This document shows positions 19,560 to 28,376 of a stretch of 64,000 nucleotides of DNA, piece by piece. The notes below the pieces were generated by a model that saw nothing but the letters and a program-made list of their open reading frames with translations, ran no database searches and was not told the DNA's origin. Within the stretch, counting starts at the first letter, position 1. The number at the start of each line of letters is the position of its first letter. This DNA comes from Methylorubrum aminovorans (GTDB lineage Bacteria > Pseudomonadota > Alphaproteobacteria > Rhizobiales > Beijerinckiaceae): contig NZ_BPRC01000001.1 in NCBI RefSeq assembly GCF_022179725.1, positions 806,001 to 870,000 of the forward strand, read 5' to 3'. The translations under genes were made by a program, and so were the position numbers.

Positions 19560-19719
19560 TCAAGACAATGACTTGGGGGCGTTCCCGGCCTGACGGGACG
19601 GGCAACGGCTCCAAAGAAACGACCCCGCGCCGCCGCGAGGCCAGCGTGGGACAAGCAAGACAGGGCAGGCGTCGCAAGGCGTCGTTCAGGCAATCGAAAG
19701 TCACGAAGGGCAAGACCAC

Positions 19720-21492
19720 ATGGCCATCTCTCTTCAGGCTCCGGACATCCGGGAACTCAAGCCCCGCATCACCGTGTTCGGCGTCGGCGGCGCGGGCGGC
19801 AACGCCGTCAACAACATGATCGAGTCGGGCCTGCTCGGCTGCGAGTTCGTCGTGGCCAACACCGACGCCCAGGCGCTCACCTCCTCGAAGGCCGAGCGGG
19901 TGATCCAGATGGGCATCGGCGTGACGCAGGGCCTCGGTGCCGGCTCGCACCCGGAAGTCGGCTCCGCGGCGGCCGAGGAGGTCATCGACGAGATCCGCGA
20001 CCAGCTCTCGGGCGCGCACATGGCCTTCATCACCGCCGGCATGGGCGGCGGCACCGGCACCGGCGCGGCCCCGGTCATCGCCCGCGCGGCGCGTGACATG
20101 GGCATCCTGACGGTCGGCGTCGTGACGAAGCCGTTCCAGTTCGAGGGCATGCGCCGGATGCGCACGGCCGAGGCCGGCATCCAAGAGCTTCAGGCGGCGG
20201 TCGACACCCTGATCGTCATCCCGAACCAGAACCTGTTCCGGGTCGCCAACGAGAAGACCACCTTCGCCGACGCCTTCGCGATGGCCGACCAGGTGCTCTA
20301 CTCAGGTGTCGCCTGCATCACCGACCTGATGGTCAAGGAAGGCCTGATCAACCTCGACTTCGCCGACGTGCGCGCGATCATGCGCGGCATGGGCAAGGCG
20401 ATGATGGGCACCGGCGAGGCATCCGGCGAGAACCGCGCCAACCGCGCGGCGGAAGCGGCCATCGCCAACCCGCTCCTCGACGACGTATCGATGAAGGGCG
20501 CCCGCGGCCTGCTGATCTCGATCACCGGCGGCTCCGACCTCACCCTGTACGAGCTCGACGAGGCTGCCACCCGCATCCGCGAGGAGGTCGATTCCGACGC
20601 CAACATCATCCTCGGCGCCACCTTCGACGAGAGCCTCGACGGCATCATCCGCGTGTCCGTCGTCGCCACCGGCATCGAGCCGGCGCTGATCTCGGCCGAT
20701 TCTCCGAACAACCCGGAGATCGCTCAGACCGAGCAGCGCATCGCCGAGGTCGCCGAGCGCCTGCGCTCCGAGGCCCGCGCCCGCGCCTCCGCCGCGCTGA
20801 GCCCCGCCTCGACGCACCAGCCGGTGCAGCAGAGCGGGCACGCGTCGCTGCATCAGCCGGCGCCCCGCATGTCGGCCCCTGAGCCGCTGCTCGCCCCGAA
20901 CGCGGGCCCGCGTGCCATGCTGTCGGAACCGGTGGCGCCCGAGCCGATGCGCGCCGAGCCCGCCCCGGCGATGCATCACCACGACGTCGTGCTGACCCAG
21001 GCCCCGGCCCGCTCCGCCGTCCCGGCCTACGAGCCGCCGGCCCCGGTCCAGGCCCACGAGCCGGCTCCGGTCGCGAACGGCCCCTACGTGCCGCCGCGTC
21101 CGCAGCTCGCCCGCCCGCCGCGCATGCCGCAGATCTCGGACCTGCCGCCCCACACCCAGGCGCAGATCCTCAAGAGCCGTGGCGAGGAGACCCAGCCGGA
21201 GCCGAGCCAGGACTCCAAGCGGATGACCCTGCTGCGCCGGCTCGCGACGGTCGGCTTCGGCGGCCGCCGCGAAGAGGCCGAGCCGGCACCGGCGCAGCCC
21301 GCCCGCGCCGCCGCTCCGGCCCCGGTCGCCGCACCGCGCGTCGAGCCGGCCCTGCGGGCGCCCGCGCCCCAGGCGCCGCAATACCGCCCGGCCCAGGGCA
21401 ACCTGGATGCGCAGGGCCGCGCCCTGCCGCCGCGGATGATGGAAGACGACCAGCTCGAAATCCCCGCTTTCCTCCGTCGCCAAGCGAACTGA
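19720..21492 (+). CDS. ftsZ: cell division protein FtsZ
   Basis: Tubulin-like GTPase forming the Z-ring. 590 residues: a GTPase domain (1-320) with [13 protein letters not shown], the tubulin signature [11 protein letters not shown] (109-119) and the T7 loop [12 protein letters not shown] very long Pro/Ala-rich disordered linker (about 330-570) follows, then the conserved C-terminal peptide [13 protein letters not shown] that binds FtsA and partners. The linker is much longer than in E. coli, as usual for alphaproteobacteria. A strong terminator follows, so the dcw operon ends here. Confidence 0.97.
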   Translation: MAISLQAPDIRELKPRITVFGVGGAGGNAVNNMIESGLLGCEFVVANTDAQALTSSKAERVIQMGIGVTQGLGAGSHPEVGSAAAEEVIDEIRDQLSGAHMAFITAGMGGGTGTGAAPVIARAARDMGILTVGVVTKPFQFEGMRRMRTAEAGIQELQAAVDTLIVIPNQNLFRVANEKTTFADAFAMADQVLYSGVACITDLMVKEGLINLDFADVRAIMRGMGKAMMGTGEASGENRANRAAEAAIANPLLDDVSMKGARGLLISITGGSDLTLYELDEAATRIREEVDSDANIILGATFDESLDGIIRVSVVATGIEPALISADSPNNPEIAQTEQRIAEVAERLRSEARARASAALSPASTHQPVQQSGHASLHQPAPRMSAPEPLLAPNAGPRAMLSEPVAPEPMRAEPAPAMHHHDVVLTQAPARSAVPAYEPPAPVQAHEPAPVANGPYVPPRPQLARPPRMPQISDLPPHTQAQILKSRGEETQPEPSQDSKRMTLLRRLATVGFGGRREEAEPAPAQPARAAAPAPVAAPRVEPALRAPAPQAPQYRPAQGNLDAQGRALPPRMMEDDQLEIPAFLRRQAN

Positions 21493-21526
21493 GGCGCGAA
21501 CCGAAAAGCGTTTCGGCTGTGGATTG

Positions 21527-21548
21527 ATGGGGGCAACCCTGCCCCCAT
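21527..21548 (+). other. perfect 9-bp hairpin after ftsZ
   Basis: Arms ATGGGGGCA and TGCCCCCAT around ACCC, about 35 bp after the ftsZ stop. There is no T-run; it probably protects the mRNA end or acts with the terminator 30 bp downstream. Confidence 0.55.
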
Positions 21549-21577
21549 CGGCCGTCGGTGAGGTGTTTCGGCAACAG

Positions 21578-21608
21578 ACCCGGGATCGCAAGATCCCGGG
21601 TTTATCTA
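21578..21608 (+). terminator. Rho-independent terminator of the dcw operon
   Basis: Perfect 10-bp stem ACCCGGGATC / GATCCCGGGT with a GCAA tetraloop, followed by TTATCT. It separates ftsZ from lpxC transcription. Confidence 0.75.
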
Positions 21609-21855
21609 CTTGTTAAGACACTGATCACAAAATGCTTTTCAAAGATCGTGGCGAAACCGTGGCTGTAACAGAACGTAAGAATCCGTGATTTGGCCGCCCT
21701 GTTTGCCACAGCTATACACCATGCCGGAACGACAGAAGGCGCGCTTGGTCGACCGACCGGCAGCGCTCGCAGAGGCTTCAAGCAGCGGACGGACTTTCCC
21801 ACACCGCGCCCCTAGACGGGGATGCGCGGGAAGGATCCTGGCCGAGGGCTAAGGT
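21609..21855. other. lpxC upstream region
   Basis: About 250 bp, AT-richer at its left end (TTGTTAAGACACTGATCACA). It follows the dcw terminator and presumably contains the lpxC promoter. No confident -35/-10 pair was assigned and no gene is visible. Confidence 0.4.
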
Positions 21856-22797
21856 ATGCGGACGAACCAACAAACAACGCTCAAAACGTCCGTGACCCTC
21901 ACCGGAATCGGAGTCCACTCCGGCAACCCGGCAGAGATCACGATCCACCCCGCCAAAGCCAACCACGGTATCGCCTTCCTCCGGACGGGCACCACCACCG
22001 GCAACGACCGGCTCATCAAGGCCCACTTCGCCTGCGTCTCCGCCACCGAGCTGTGCACCGTCATCGGTGACGTCGAGACCGGCGCCGTCGCCACCATCGA
22101 ACACCTGATGTCGGCCCTCTACGGCCTGGGCGTCGACAACGCGCTGATCGAGATCGACGGCCCCGAGATGCCGATCCTCGACGGCAGCGCCCGCCCCTTC
22201 GTCACCGCCATCGACAGCGTCGGCCTCACCACCTGCGGCGCGCCGCGCCGCTGGATCAAGGTGCTTCAGCCCGTCCGCATCGAGGCCGGCCGCGCCTTCG
22301 CCGAGCTCCGCCCGATCGACCGCGGCTTCCGCCTCGACGTGGAGATCGACTTCGAATCCCCGGTGATCGGCCGCTCGCGCAAGGCGATGGATCTGACCCC
22401 GGCCGCCTACCGCCGCGAGATCGCCCCCGCCCGCACCTTCGGCATGATGAAGGACGTGGAGCGCTACTGGAAGGCGGGCTTCGCCCTCGGCGCCTCCCTC
22501 GACAACACGGTCGCCGTCGGCGAGACCGCCGTGGTCAATCCGGAAGGCCTGCGTTTCGCGGACGAGTTCGTCCGCCACAAGTTCCTCGACGCGGTCGGCG
22601 ACCTCGCGCTGGCCGGCCTGCCGATCCAGGGTGCCTACCGCTCCTATTGCGGCGGCCACCGCATGAATGTCGGCATCCTCGAAGCCCTGTTCGCCGACCG
22701 CGCGAATTACGCCATCGTCGAAGGTCAGGGCACCCGCCGGGAGCCGGCCCGCGCCGAGTTCGGCCTCGGCATCGCCGCCTTCGCCGCGGAACTGTAA
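21856..22797 (+). CDS. lpxC: UDP-3-O-acyl-N-acetylglucosamine deacetylase
   Basis: Zinc amidase catalysing the committed step of lipid A synthesis. 313 residues. The Zn ligands are visible as His83 (IEHLMSAL) and His241/Asp245 (FVRHKFLDAVGDL); His268 (CGGHRMN) is the likely catalytic acid. The N-terminal TLTGIGVHSGNPAEITI and the DGPEMPILDGSARPF motif are intact. It is transcribed from its own upstream region after the ftsZ terminator; bamD follows 160 bp later. Confidence 0.96.
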   Translation: MRTNQQTTLKTSVTLTGIGVHSGNPAEITIHPAKANHGIAFLRTGTTTGNDRLIKAHFACVSATELCTVIGDVETGAVATIEHLMSALYGLGVDNALIEIDGPEMPILDGSARPFVTAIDSVGLTTCGAPRRWIKVLQPVRIEAGRAFAELRPIDRGFRLDVEIDFESPVIGRSRKAMDLTPAAYRREIAPARTFGMMKDVERYWKAGFALGASLDNTVAVGETAVVNPEGLRFADEFVRHKFLDAVGDLALAGLPIQGAYRSYCGGHRMNVGILEALFADRANYAIVEGQGTRREPARAEFGLGIAAFAAEL

Positions 22798-22959
22798 CCG
22801 CCGCGCCACATCGGCCCTCGATCCACGTTTTCGGCGGAATCCCTTAACGGTCTCCGCCGTCTTGCCGTTTTGGCGCCCGAATCGGCCTCCACCCGTGAAA
22901 GCCTGCGCGTAGGTCGCGCCGCCTCGAAGCGGCCGGGCCTGACAGGGAATTTGACCGCG

Positions 22960-23835
22960 ATGCCTCTGACCTTCCCGACCCGTGGCGCGATGGCGGCCGT
23001 GCTCCTCAGCCTCGGCCTCGGTCTCGGCGGCTGCGATGCCCTCGACCCGACCAACCTCTTCGCCGAGAAGTACAAGCCCGAGGCGGTGCCGGACACGCCG
23101 GCTGACAAGCTCTACAGCGAGGGCTTGGCGAAGATGGAGGACAAGGACTACGAGAACGCCGCCAAGCAGTTCGAGCAGCTCGACAAGCAGTACACCTATT
23201 CCGACTGGTCGCGGAAAGGCCTGCTGATGACGGCTTACGCGAACTACGAGAGCGCGAAATACGACGACGCGATCACCGCCTCGAAGCGCTACCTGCAGCG
23301 CCACCCGGCGAGCAAGGACGCGGCCTACGCCCAGTACCTGATGGCGATGTCGCAGTATAAGCAGATTCCGGACGTGACCCGCGATCAGGAGCGCTCCGAG
23401 CGCGCCCTCGTCGCCCTCCAGGAACTGGTGCAGAAGTACCCGACGTCGGAATACGCCGCCGACGCCAAGGCCAAGATCCAGATCACCCGCGACCAGCTCG
23501 CCGGCAAGGAGATGGAGGTCGGGCGCTTCTACCTTCAGAAGCGCGCCTTCCCGGCCGCGATCAACCGCTTCCGCGACGTGGTCAGCAAGTACCAGACGAC
23601 CCGCCACGCCGAGGAGGCGCTGGAGCGCTTGGTCGAGGCCTACATGGCACTCGGCCTCACCGCCGAGGCGCAGACCGCGGCGGCCGTGCTCGGCCACAAC
23701 TTCCCCGACAGCCCCTGGTACCAGGATGCCTACAAGCTCCTGCAGACCGGCGGCCTGGAGCCGCGAGAGGAGAAGTCCTCCTGGCTCAGCAAGATCTATC
23801 GCGGCGTGATCGGGCGGACCGCCGCTGCTGACTGA
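22960..23835 (+). CDS. bamD: outer membrane assembly lipoprotein BamD
   Basis: TPR lipoprotein of the BAM complex that inserts beta-barrels into the outer membrane. 291 residues from ATG 22960: a signal peptide with lipobox LGGC (Cys25), then the BamD TPR scaffold starting PADKLYSEGLAKMEDKDYENAAKQFEQ, with ERSERALVALQELVQKYPTSEYAADAK and REDQ-like QITRDQLAGKEMEVGRFYLQKRAFPAAINRF motifs characteristic of the family. Frame extension upstream to 22870 adds a non-signal sequence. It is adjacent to lpxC and recN as in other alphaproteobacteria. Confidence 0.93.
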   Translation: MPLTFPTRGAMAAVLLSLGLGLGGCDALDPTNLFAEKYKPEAVPDTPADKLYSEGLAKMEDKDYENAAKQFEQLDKQYTYSDWSRKGLLMTAYANYESAKYDDAITASKRYLQRHPASKDAAYAQYLMAMSQYKQIPDVTRDQERSERALVALQELVQKYPTSEYAADAKAKIQITRDQLAGKEMEVGRFYLQKRAFPAAINRFRDVVSKYQTTRHAEEALERLVEAYMALGLTAEAQTAAAVLGHNFPDSPWYQDAYKLLQTGGLEPREEKSSWLSKIYRGVIGRTAAAD

Positions 23836-23902
23836 CGACGCTGGAGCGTCGTTCCGAACGGTCGCTTCCGGCTTTCGGACAACGCTGATGTAAAAGTCAG
23901 AG

Positions 23903-23945
23903 CCAGAGCATCGTCCCGGATCCTGTATCCTGGGCGATGCTCTGG
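23903..23945. repeat. palindromic intergenic repeat (AGAGCATCGTCC family)
   Basis: Near-perfect inverted repeat with outer arms CCAGAGCATCG and CGATGCTCTGG and inner arms TCCCGGAT / ATCCTGGG. Same family as 8028-8066 and 40481-40526. A related partial copy (TTCCGAACGG...TTCCGGCTTTCGG) lies just upstream near 23850-23880. It lies between bamD and the glycosyltransferase gene. Confidence 0.65.
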
Positions 23946-24123
23946 CGTTCCCGGCGGCAGCGCGCGGCGAGACCCGAAGCGAGCGACCAAACTCCGTATG
24001 AGCGGCTTCGAAGGCTCGCTTACCGTGACGGAGAGGGCAGGGAGCTCGCATGCTTGCGGTGAAGCCGCCCCGCCCGTTTCCACCCCCCGACCCGTCGGCA
24101 GATTCCAGGACACGCTGCCTGCC

Positions 24124-25032
24124 ATGAAGGCCATTCTGCGCTGGCGCAGAGCCCTCGCCGACCATAGCCTGCGCAAGAAGCCCGACGCGGTGACCCTGGT
24201 CGCGATTGCCCGCAACGAGGGTACCTATCTCGTCGAGTGGCTCGCTCATCATCTCGCGATCGGCTTCGACCGCATCGTCGTCTATGACAACGAGAGCCAG
24301 GACGATACCCGCGCCCTGTTCAAGGCGCTGAGCCCCCGCGATCTGCGGCTGCGACGTATTCCCTGGCCGTCACCCCTCGACAATTCGGCGCAGGTGCTGG
24401 CCTATCACCACGCCCTGACGGGTCTCGCGACGCCCTGGGTGATGTATCTCGACCTCGACGAGTTCCTCGTGCCGTTCGGCCATGCCGATATGGCCGGCCT
24501 GATCGGCTCGCTGCCCGAAGACGTATCGAGCCTGCATGTGAACTGGCGCAGTTTCGGCTCCTCCGGCCATACGGAACCGGGCTACGGGTTGATCACCCGC
24601 GCCTTCACCCGCTGCGCGCCGCACGGCTGGGGCAACCACTATCACTTCAAGACGCTGGCGCGCGCCCGAGACATCTCGGCCGTGCGCATCCACGATGTCT
24701 GCCACCATCGCGGCCGGCGGGTGTTGTCGGACGGAAGGGGCTTTGCCAACACCTCGGACGGGACGTCGGACCGCGTCGTTTATGAGGGCGTGCAGATCAA
24801 CCACTATCAGTGCAAGACGCTGCCGGAATTCCAGGCGCGGATGCGGCGCGGGGATGCGAACTTCCCCAACGGCCATCCCGGCCGCCTGCGCGACGAGACG
24901 CTGGCGCGTTTCGAGGTGCTCGACCGCAACGAGACGGAGGACCACGCCATCCGCGCGTTCGACGCGCCGTTCGAGGCCGAGTACCGGCGACTCTGTGCCA
25001 TCCTCGGCCGGGACCCCGCACTTTCCGGGTGA
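24124..25032 (+). CDS. glycosyltransferase family 2-like protein (PF13704/GT92-like)
   Basis: About 302 residues with a GT-A fold. The nucleotide-sugar part opens VTLVAIARNEGTYLVEWLAHHLAIGFDRIVVYDNESQDDT. The metal-binding acidic motif is MYLDLDEFLVP (DLD). A later HDVCHHRG and INHYQCKTLPEF segment is typical of this bacterial family. The frame is open to ATG 23998, but the extra 42 residues do not resemble the family, so ATG 24124 is preferred with moderate confidence. There is no membrane segment. Acceptor and product are unknown; the position between bamD and recN suggests a surface polysaccharide role only weakly. Confidence 0.75.
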   Translation: MKAILRWRRALADHSLRKKPDAVTLVAIARNEGTYLVEWLAHHLAIGFDRIVVYDNESQDDTRALFKALSPRDLRLRRIPWPSPLDNSAQVLAYHHALTGLATPWVMYLDLDEFLVPFGHADMAGLIGSLPEDVSSLHVNWRSFGSSGHTEPGYGLITRAFTRCAPHGWGNHYHFKTLARARDISAVRIHDVCHHRGRRVLSDGRGFANTSDGTSDRVVYEGVQINHYQCKTLPEFQARMRRGDANFPNGHPGRLRDETLARFEVLDRNETEDHAIRAFDAPFEAEYRRLCAILGRDPALSG

Positions 25033-25092
25033 AGTCTCCGTGGCTTGCGGCTACACCCGCGCACAATCCAAAAGGGGCTCTGGCGCCGCTTC

Positions 25093-26793
25093 ATGCTCGT
25101 CCAGCTCGCGATCCGCGACATCGTTCTGATCGACAAGCTCGAATTGACCTTCTCCGGGGGGCTCACCGTTCTCACGGGCGAGACCGGTGCGGGCAAATCG
25201 ATCCTGCTTGACGCGTTCGCCCTGGCGCTCGGGGGGCGCGGCGATGGCGGGCTCGTGCGGCAGGGCGAGGCGCAGGGCGGCGTCACCGCCGTGTTCGACG
25301 TAGCGGCCGATCATCCCGCCCGTGCCGTCGCCGCGGCGGCCGAGATCGACACCGACGGCGACCTGATCCTGCGCCGCACCCAGTTCGCCGACGGGCGCAC
25401 CCGCGCTTTCGTCAACGACCAGCCGGTCGGCGTGCAGACGATGCGGGCGATCGGCACGGCGCTCGTTGAGATCCACGGCCAGCACGACGACCGGGCGCTC
25501 GCCGACCCCACCACCCACCGCTCCATCCTCGACGCCTTCGGCGGGTTGCAGGGTCCGCTCAATCAGGTCGCCGCTGCGGCCAAACGCGTGCGCGCCGCTC
25601 GCACCACCCTGTCCGAGCAGCGCGCGAGGGTCGAAGCGGCGCAGAAGGAGGCCGATTTCCTTCGTCACGCGGTCGAGGAACTCGGCACCCTCGACCCACA
25701 AGCGGGCGAGGAAGCGATGCTCGCCGAGCGCCGCACGGTGATGCAGCAGGGCGAGAAGGTCGCCCGCGAGCTGAACGAGGCGCTCGACCTCGTCGGCGGC
25801 TCCGGCTCGCTGGTGCCGCACCTTTCCTCCGCTGTGCGCCGGCTGGAACGACGCAGCGCGACCGTGCCGAGTCTGGTCGATCCGAGCATCGCAGCGCTCG
25901 ACGCCGCCCTCGTTGCGCTGGACGAGGCCCGTGCCGCCCTCGACGCGGCGGTGCTCGCGGCCGAGTTCGACCCGCGGGAGCTGGAGCGGGTGGAGGAACG
26001 CCTGTTCGCCCTGCGCGCGGCCTCTCGGAAGTATTCGGTGCCGGCCGACGATTTGGCCGACCTGCGCAGCCGCTACGATGCGGATGTGGCCGCACTCGAT
26101 GCCGGGGAGCAGGCGCTCTCCGGGCTCGAAGCGGAGTTGGACGCCGCGGAAGCCGCCTATGCCCAGGCCGCGAAGAAGCTCGGCGACGGGCGGCGCAAGG
26201 CGGCTAAAGCCCTCGACGCGGCGGTCCAGGCCGAGCTGCCGCCGCTGAAGCTGGAGGGCGCCCGCTTCATCACCCAGATCACCGTGGACGAGGCCTCGCG
26301 CGATGCCGCCGGCACCGAGCGGGTCGAGTTCTGGGCGCAGACCAATCCCGGCACCCGCGCCGGACCGATGATGAAGGTGGCCTCGGGCGGCGAGCTGTCC
26401 CGCTTCATGCTGGCGCTCAAGGTGGTGCTGGCCGGCAAGGGTTCGGCGCCGACCCTGATCTTCGACGAGATCGATACCGGCCTCGGTGGCGCGGTGGCCG
26501 ACGCCATCGGCGCACGGCTCGGCCGTCTCTCGGAACAGGTTCAGGTGGTGGCGGTGACGCACGCGCCGCAGGTGGCCGCTCGCGCCTCGACACATTTCCG
26601 TATCGCCAAGGACAGCGTGAAGGGGAAGGCGGCCAAGGGCGCGGAGAAGGGCTCCGAGCGGGTCATGACCCGGGTGGTCGGGCTCGCAGCAGATGCGCGC
26701 CGGGAAGAGATCGCCCGGATGCTGGCCGGCGCCACCGTCACCGACGAGGCCCGCGCGGCGGCGGCGCGGCTGCTCCAGGGGGCCGAGGGTTAG
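25093..26793 (+). CDS. recN: DNA repair protein RecN
   Basis: SMC-like ATPase of recombinational repair, 566 residues. The N-terminal RecF/SMC half has Walker A GETGAGKS (29-36) and the IHGQHDDRAL motif. The middle is coiled coil (about 160-370). The C-terminal half carries the ABC signature ASGGELSRFMLALK, Walker B LIFDEIDTGLGG and the VTHAPQVAA switch. The start MLVQLAIRDIVLID is the family N-terminus; an upstream in-frame ATG at 25045 is less likely. No SOS-box-like site was recognised upstream. Confidence 0.95.
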   Translation: MLVQLAIRDIVLIDKLELTFSGGLTVLTGETGAGKSILLDAFALALGGRGDGGLVRQGEAQGGVTAVFDVAADHPARAVAAAAEIDTDGDLILRRTQFADGRTRAFVNDQPVGVQTMRAIGTALVEIHGQHDDRALADPTTHRSILDAFGGLQGPLNQVAAAAKRVRAARTTLSEQRARVEAAQKEADFLRHAVEELGTLDPQAGEEAMLAERRTVMQQGEKVARELNEALDLVGGSGSLVPHLSSAVRRLERRSATVPSLVDPSIAALDAALVALDEARAALDAAVLAAEFDPRELERVEERLFALRAASRKYSVPADDLADLRSRYDADVAALDAGEQALSGLEAELDAAEAAYAQAAKKLGDGRRKAAKALDAAVQAELPPLKLEGARFITQITVDEASRDAAGTERVEFWAQTNPGTRAGPMMKVASGGELSRFMLALKVVLAGKGSAPTLIFDEIDTGLGGAVADAIGARLGRLSEQVQVVAVTHAPQVAARASTHFRIAKDSVKGKAAKGAEKGSERVMTRVVGLAADARREEIARMLAGATVTDEARAAAARLLQGAEG

Positions 26794-26871
26794 CGTCGCT
26801 CACAGAACGCCCGCCGCACTGCCCACTGCCGAGGCGAAACCGCCGGCGAGCGGGAGTTTCGTAAGGCCCTC

Positions 26872-27165
26872 TCAGTCGCCCTCGTCCAGTTCGATCCCAT
26901 ACTCCGCCAGCACCCAGAAGATCGCCTCTAGATCGTCGGCGGTCACATCGCGGGGCGGCAGCGCTTCTTCGAGGTCGTCGTAGGTCAGCGAGCGGCGGCG
27001 CTCGGCATCCGCCTTGGCCAGCAGGCGGTCGACCGTCATGCGGATGTCGGCCGGCAGGGCGTCGTGGCTCGGCAGCACGATGCCGCCGGCCGGGCGCAGG
27101 GCGTCGCTGAGCAAGCGATCGATGATCGCCTGCCGCCGCGCGTGAGCTCCGTCCGAACTGTCCAT
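26872..27165 (-). CDS. stand-alone sigma-70 region 1.1-like protein
   Basis: A 97-residue cytoplasmic protein. Residues 45-95 follow the pattern of region 1.1 of housekeeping sigma factors: a helix with TVDRLLAKA, then LTYDDLEEALP, then the motif around VTADDLEAIFWVLAEYGIELDE, which lines up with the LTY...HLP...IEDI...MGI pattern of RpoD. No other sigma regions are present, and the N-terminal 40 residues are unrelated. In sigma-70 this acidic domain occupies the DNA channel of free polymerase, so a regulator of polymerase or a DNA mimic is possible; this is inference. It is convergent with recN. Confidence 0.65.
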   Translation of the reverse strand: MDSSDGAHARRQAIIDRLLSDALRPAGGIVLPSHDALPADIRMTVDRLLAKADAERRRSLTYDDLEEALPPRDVTADDLEAIFWVLAEYGIELDEGD

Positions 27166-27236
27166 GCCACCGAATATGGACCGTCGCGGGCGCGCGTCGA
27201 GTCTCCCTCGCGCGCCGTCTCACCTCATCTCGTTCG

Positions 27237-27509
27237 TCACTCCTTGCCGACCGACATCAGTAGGCGCTCGGTGCGGGCATCCTCGATGCGGTTGACCATG
27301 CGACGCCCCTCATGGACGTCGCGGAGCGTCTTGGTGGCGGTGATGCAGGACTGGATCAGCATCACGGTGCCCATGGCGAGATACCCCTTCATCCAGAAGT
27401 CGAGGGGCATGAACAGGATGCCGAAGCCGACCAGCGCGGCGGAGGCGACGAAGGAGGCTTGGGTGAAGACGACCCAGGCGCCGGTATGCTGCGCCGTTTC
27501 TTGGGACAT
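27237..27509 (-). CDS. YiaA/YiaB-type two-helix inner membrane protein
   Basis: A 90-residue protein with two membrane segments (ASFVASAALVGFGILFMPL and the following GYLAMGTVMLIQSCITATKTL), then a charged C-terminal tail RDVHEGRRMVNRIEDARTERLL. The pattern WVVFTQASFVASAAL...KGYLAMG...TK..RD.HE matches the YiaAB domain. It lies 29 bp after the pspA-like gene on the same strand and is probably in one operon with it, suggesting an inner-membrane stress response role. Confidence 0.8.
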   Translation of the reverse strand: MSQETAQHTGAWVVFTQASFVASAALVGFGILFMPLDFWMKGYLAMGTVMLIQSCITATKTLRDVHEGRRMVNRIEDARTERLLMSVGKE

Positions 27510-27538
27510 GGCTTTGTTCCTTGAAAGGGGAGGGGAGA

Positions 27539-28231
27539 TCAGACGGCGGCGGCGTGCTCGGCCTCCGCGCGGCCGCGCAGGCGGGCCAGCACGTCGTCGG
27601 AGGAGGGACGGGTCCGAGGCCCGAAGCCCGCGCGTTCGAGGCGCTCGGCAATCGTTTCCTCGGGCGTCTCGATCGCGGCGAGTGCCGCATCGGCATCCGT
27701 CGCCTCGGCCTGGATTCGCTGGAGCCGGTCCAGGGTGGCCTCCGCCTCGCGCAGGCTGGCATTTCCGCCCACGCTCTGCCGCCCGCGCAGACGCCGGACG
27801 GCTTCCGCGGCTGCCGCAACCCGGCGCCCGCGCTCAAGAGCCGCCTGGCGCCGGGTCGCGTCAGCGAGCACCGTGCGCATCCGCGTCACTTCCGCGGCGA
27901 AGGTCGCCTGCGCGGCGCGGAGTGCGTCCCGCTCAGCTTCGAGGCTTGCTATGGCTTGGGCCGCCTCGCGGGCGAGATCCTCACGGCCCGCCGCGAGGGC
28001 GGCCACGGCGCGGGCTTCGAGATCCTCCACGCGCGCCTCGACTTCGGCCAACCGGCGGGCCTCGGCGGCGTCCCCGGCCATCGCCGCAGCCAGCGTCCGC
28101 CGGCTCCGCTCCAAGTCGGCGGCGGTCTCGCGGATCTGCTGATCGAGGACGAGGAGGGCGTGGCGGTCGTGGGCCTCCTCGCAGGCCTGGGCGTCGGCGC
28201 CGCGGGCAAGCGTTCGCAACAGCGTCAACAT
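27539..28231 (-). CDS. PspA/IM30 family protein
   Basis: A 230-residue, almost entirely helical/coiled-coil protein. The N-terminal amphipathic segment MLTLLRTLARGADA is followed by the family pattern DRHALLVLDQQIRETAADLERSRRTLA, AVAALAAGREDLAREAAQAIASLEAERDAL and a late GRQSVGG turn. PspA proteins coat stressed inner membranes. ATG 28231 sits 7 nt after GGAG; the longer frame to 28300 crosses the operator region and is unlikely. It is first gene of the PspA-YiaAB pair, behind two palindromic sites. Confidence 0.8.
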   Translation of the reverse strand: MLTLLRTLARGADAQACEEAHDRHALLVLDQQIRETAADLERSRRTLAAAMAGDAAEARRLAEVEARVEDLEARAVAALAAGREDLAREAAQAIASLEAERDALRAAQATFAAEVTRMRTVLADATRRQAALERGRRVAAAAEAVRRLRGRQSVGGNASLREAEATLDRLQRIQAEATDADAALAAIETPEETIAERLERAGFGPRTRPSSDDVLARLRGRAEAEHAAAV

Positions 28232-28285
28232 GGCATCACTCCAAAGGCGTGACCGCCTGGTCACACCATCATGAGTGCGCTCGGT

Positions 28286-28323
28286 TTGCACGGTGTACAA
28301 GTGATGATTTGCACATCGTGCAA
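28286..28323. promoter_or_regulatory. two operator-like palindromes upstream of the pspA-like gene
   Basis: Two 15-bp sites, 28286-28300 (TTGCAC-N3-GTACAA) and 28309-28323 (TTGCAC-N3-GTGCAA, perfect), separated by 8 bp, i.e. centre to centre 23 bp or about two helical turns. They lie 55-92 bp upstream of the pspA-like start, in the gap after the oxidoreductase stop. This is the arrangement expected for cooperative binding of a dimeric repressor or activator; the regulator is unknown. Confidence 0.6.
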
Positions 28324-28376
28324 TATAAGTGATCGCTCATCGTGTGCCGTCTGGCTTCAGCCAGGCGGCTGCGGCC

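Noticed and set aside
21778..24252. An 824-codon open frame on the minus strand across lpxC and bamD
   Set aside because: It is antisense to two well-identified genes and is composed of Gly/Arg/Val/Glu-rich shadow sequence typical of high-GC DNA.
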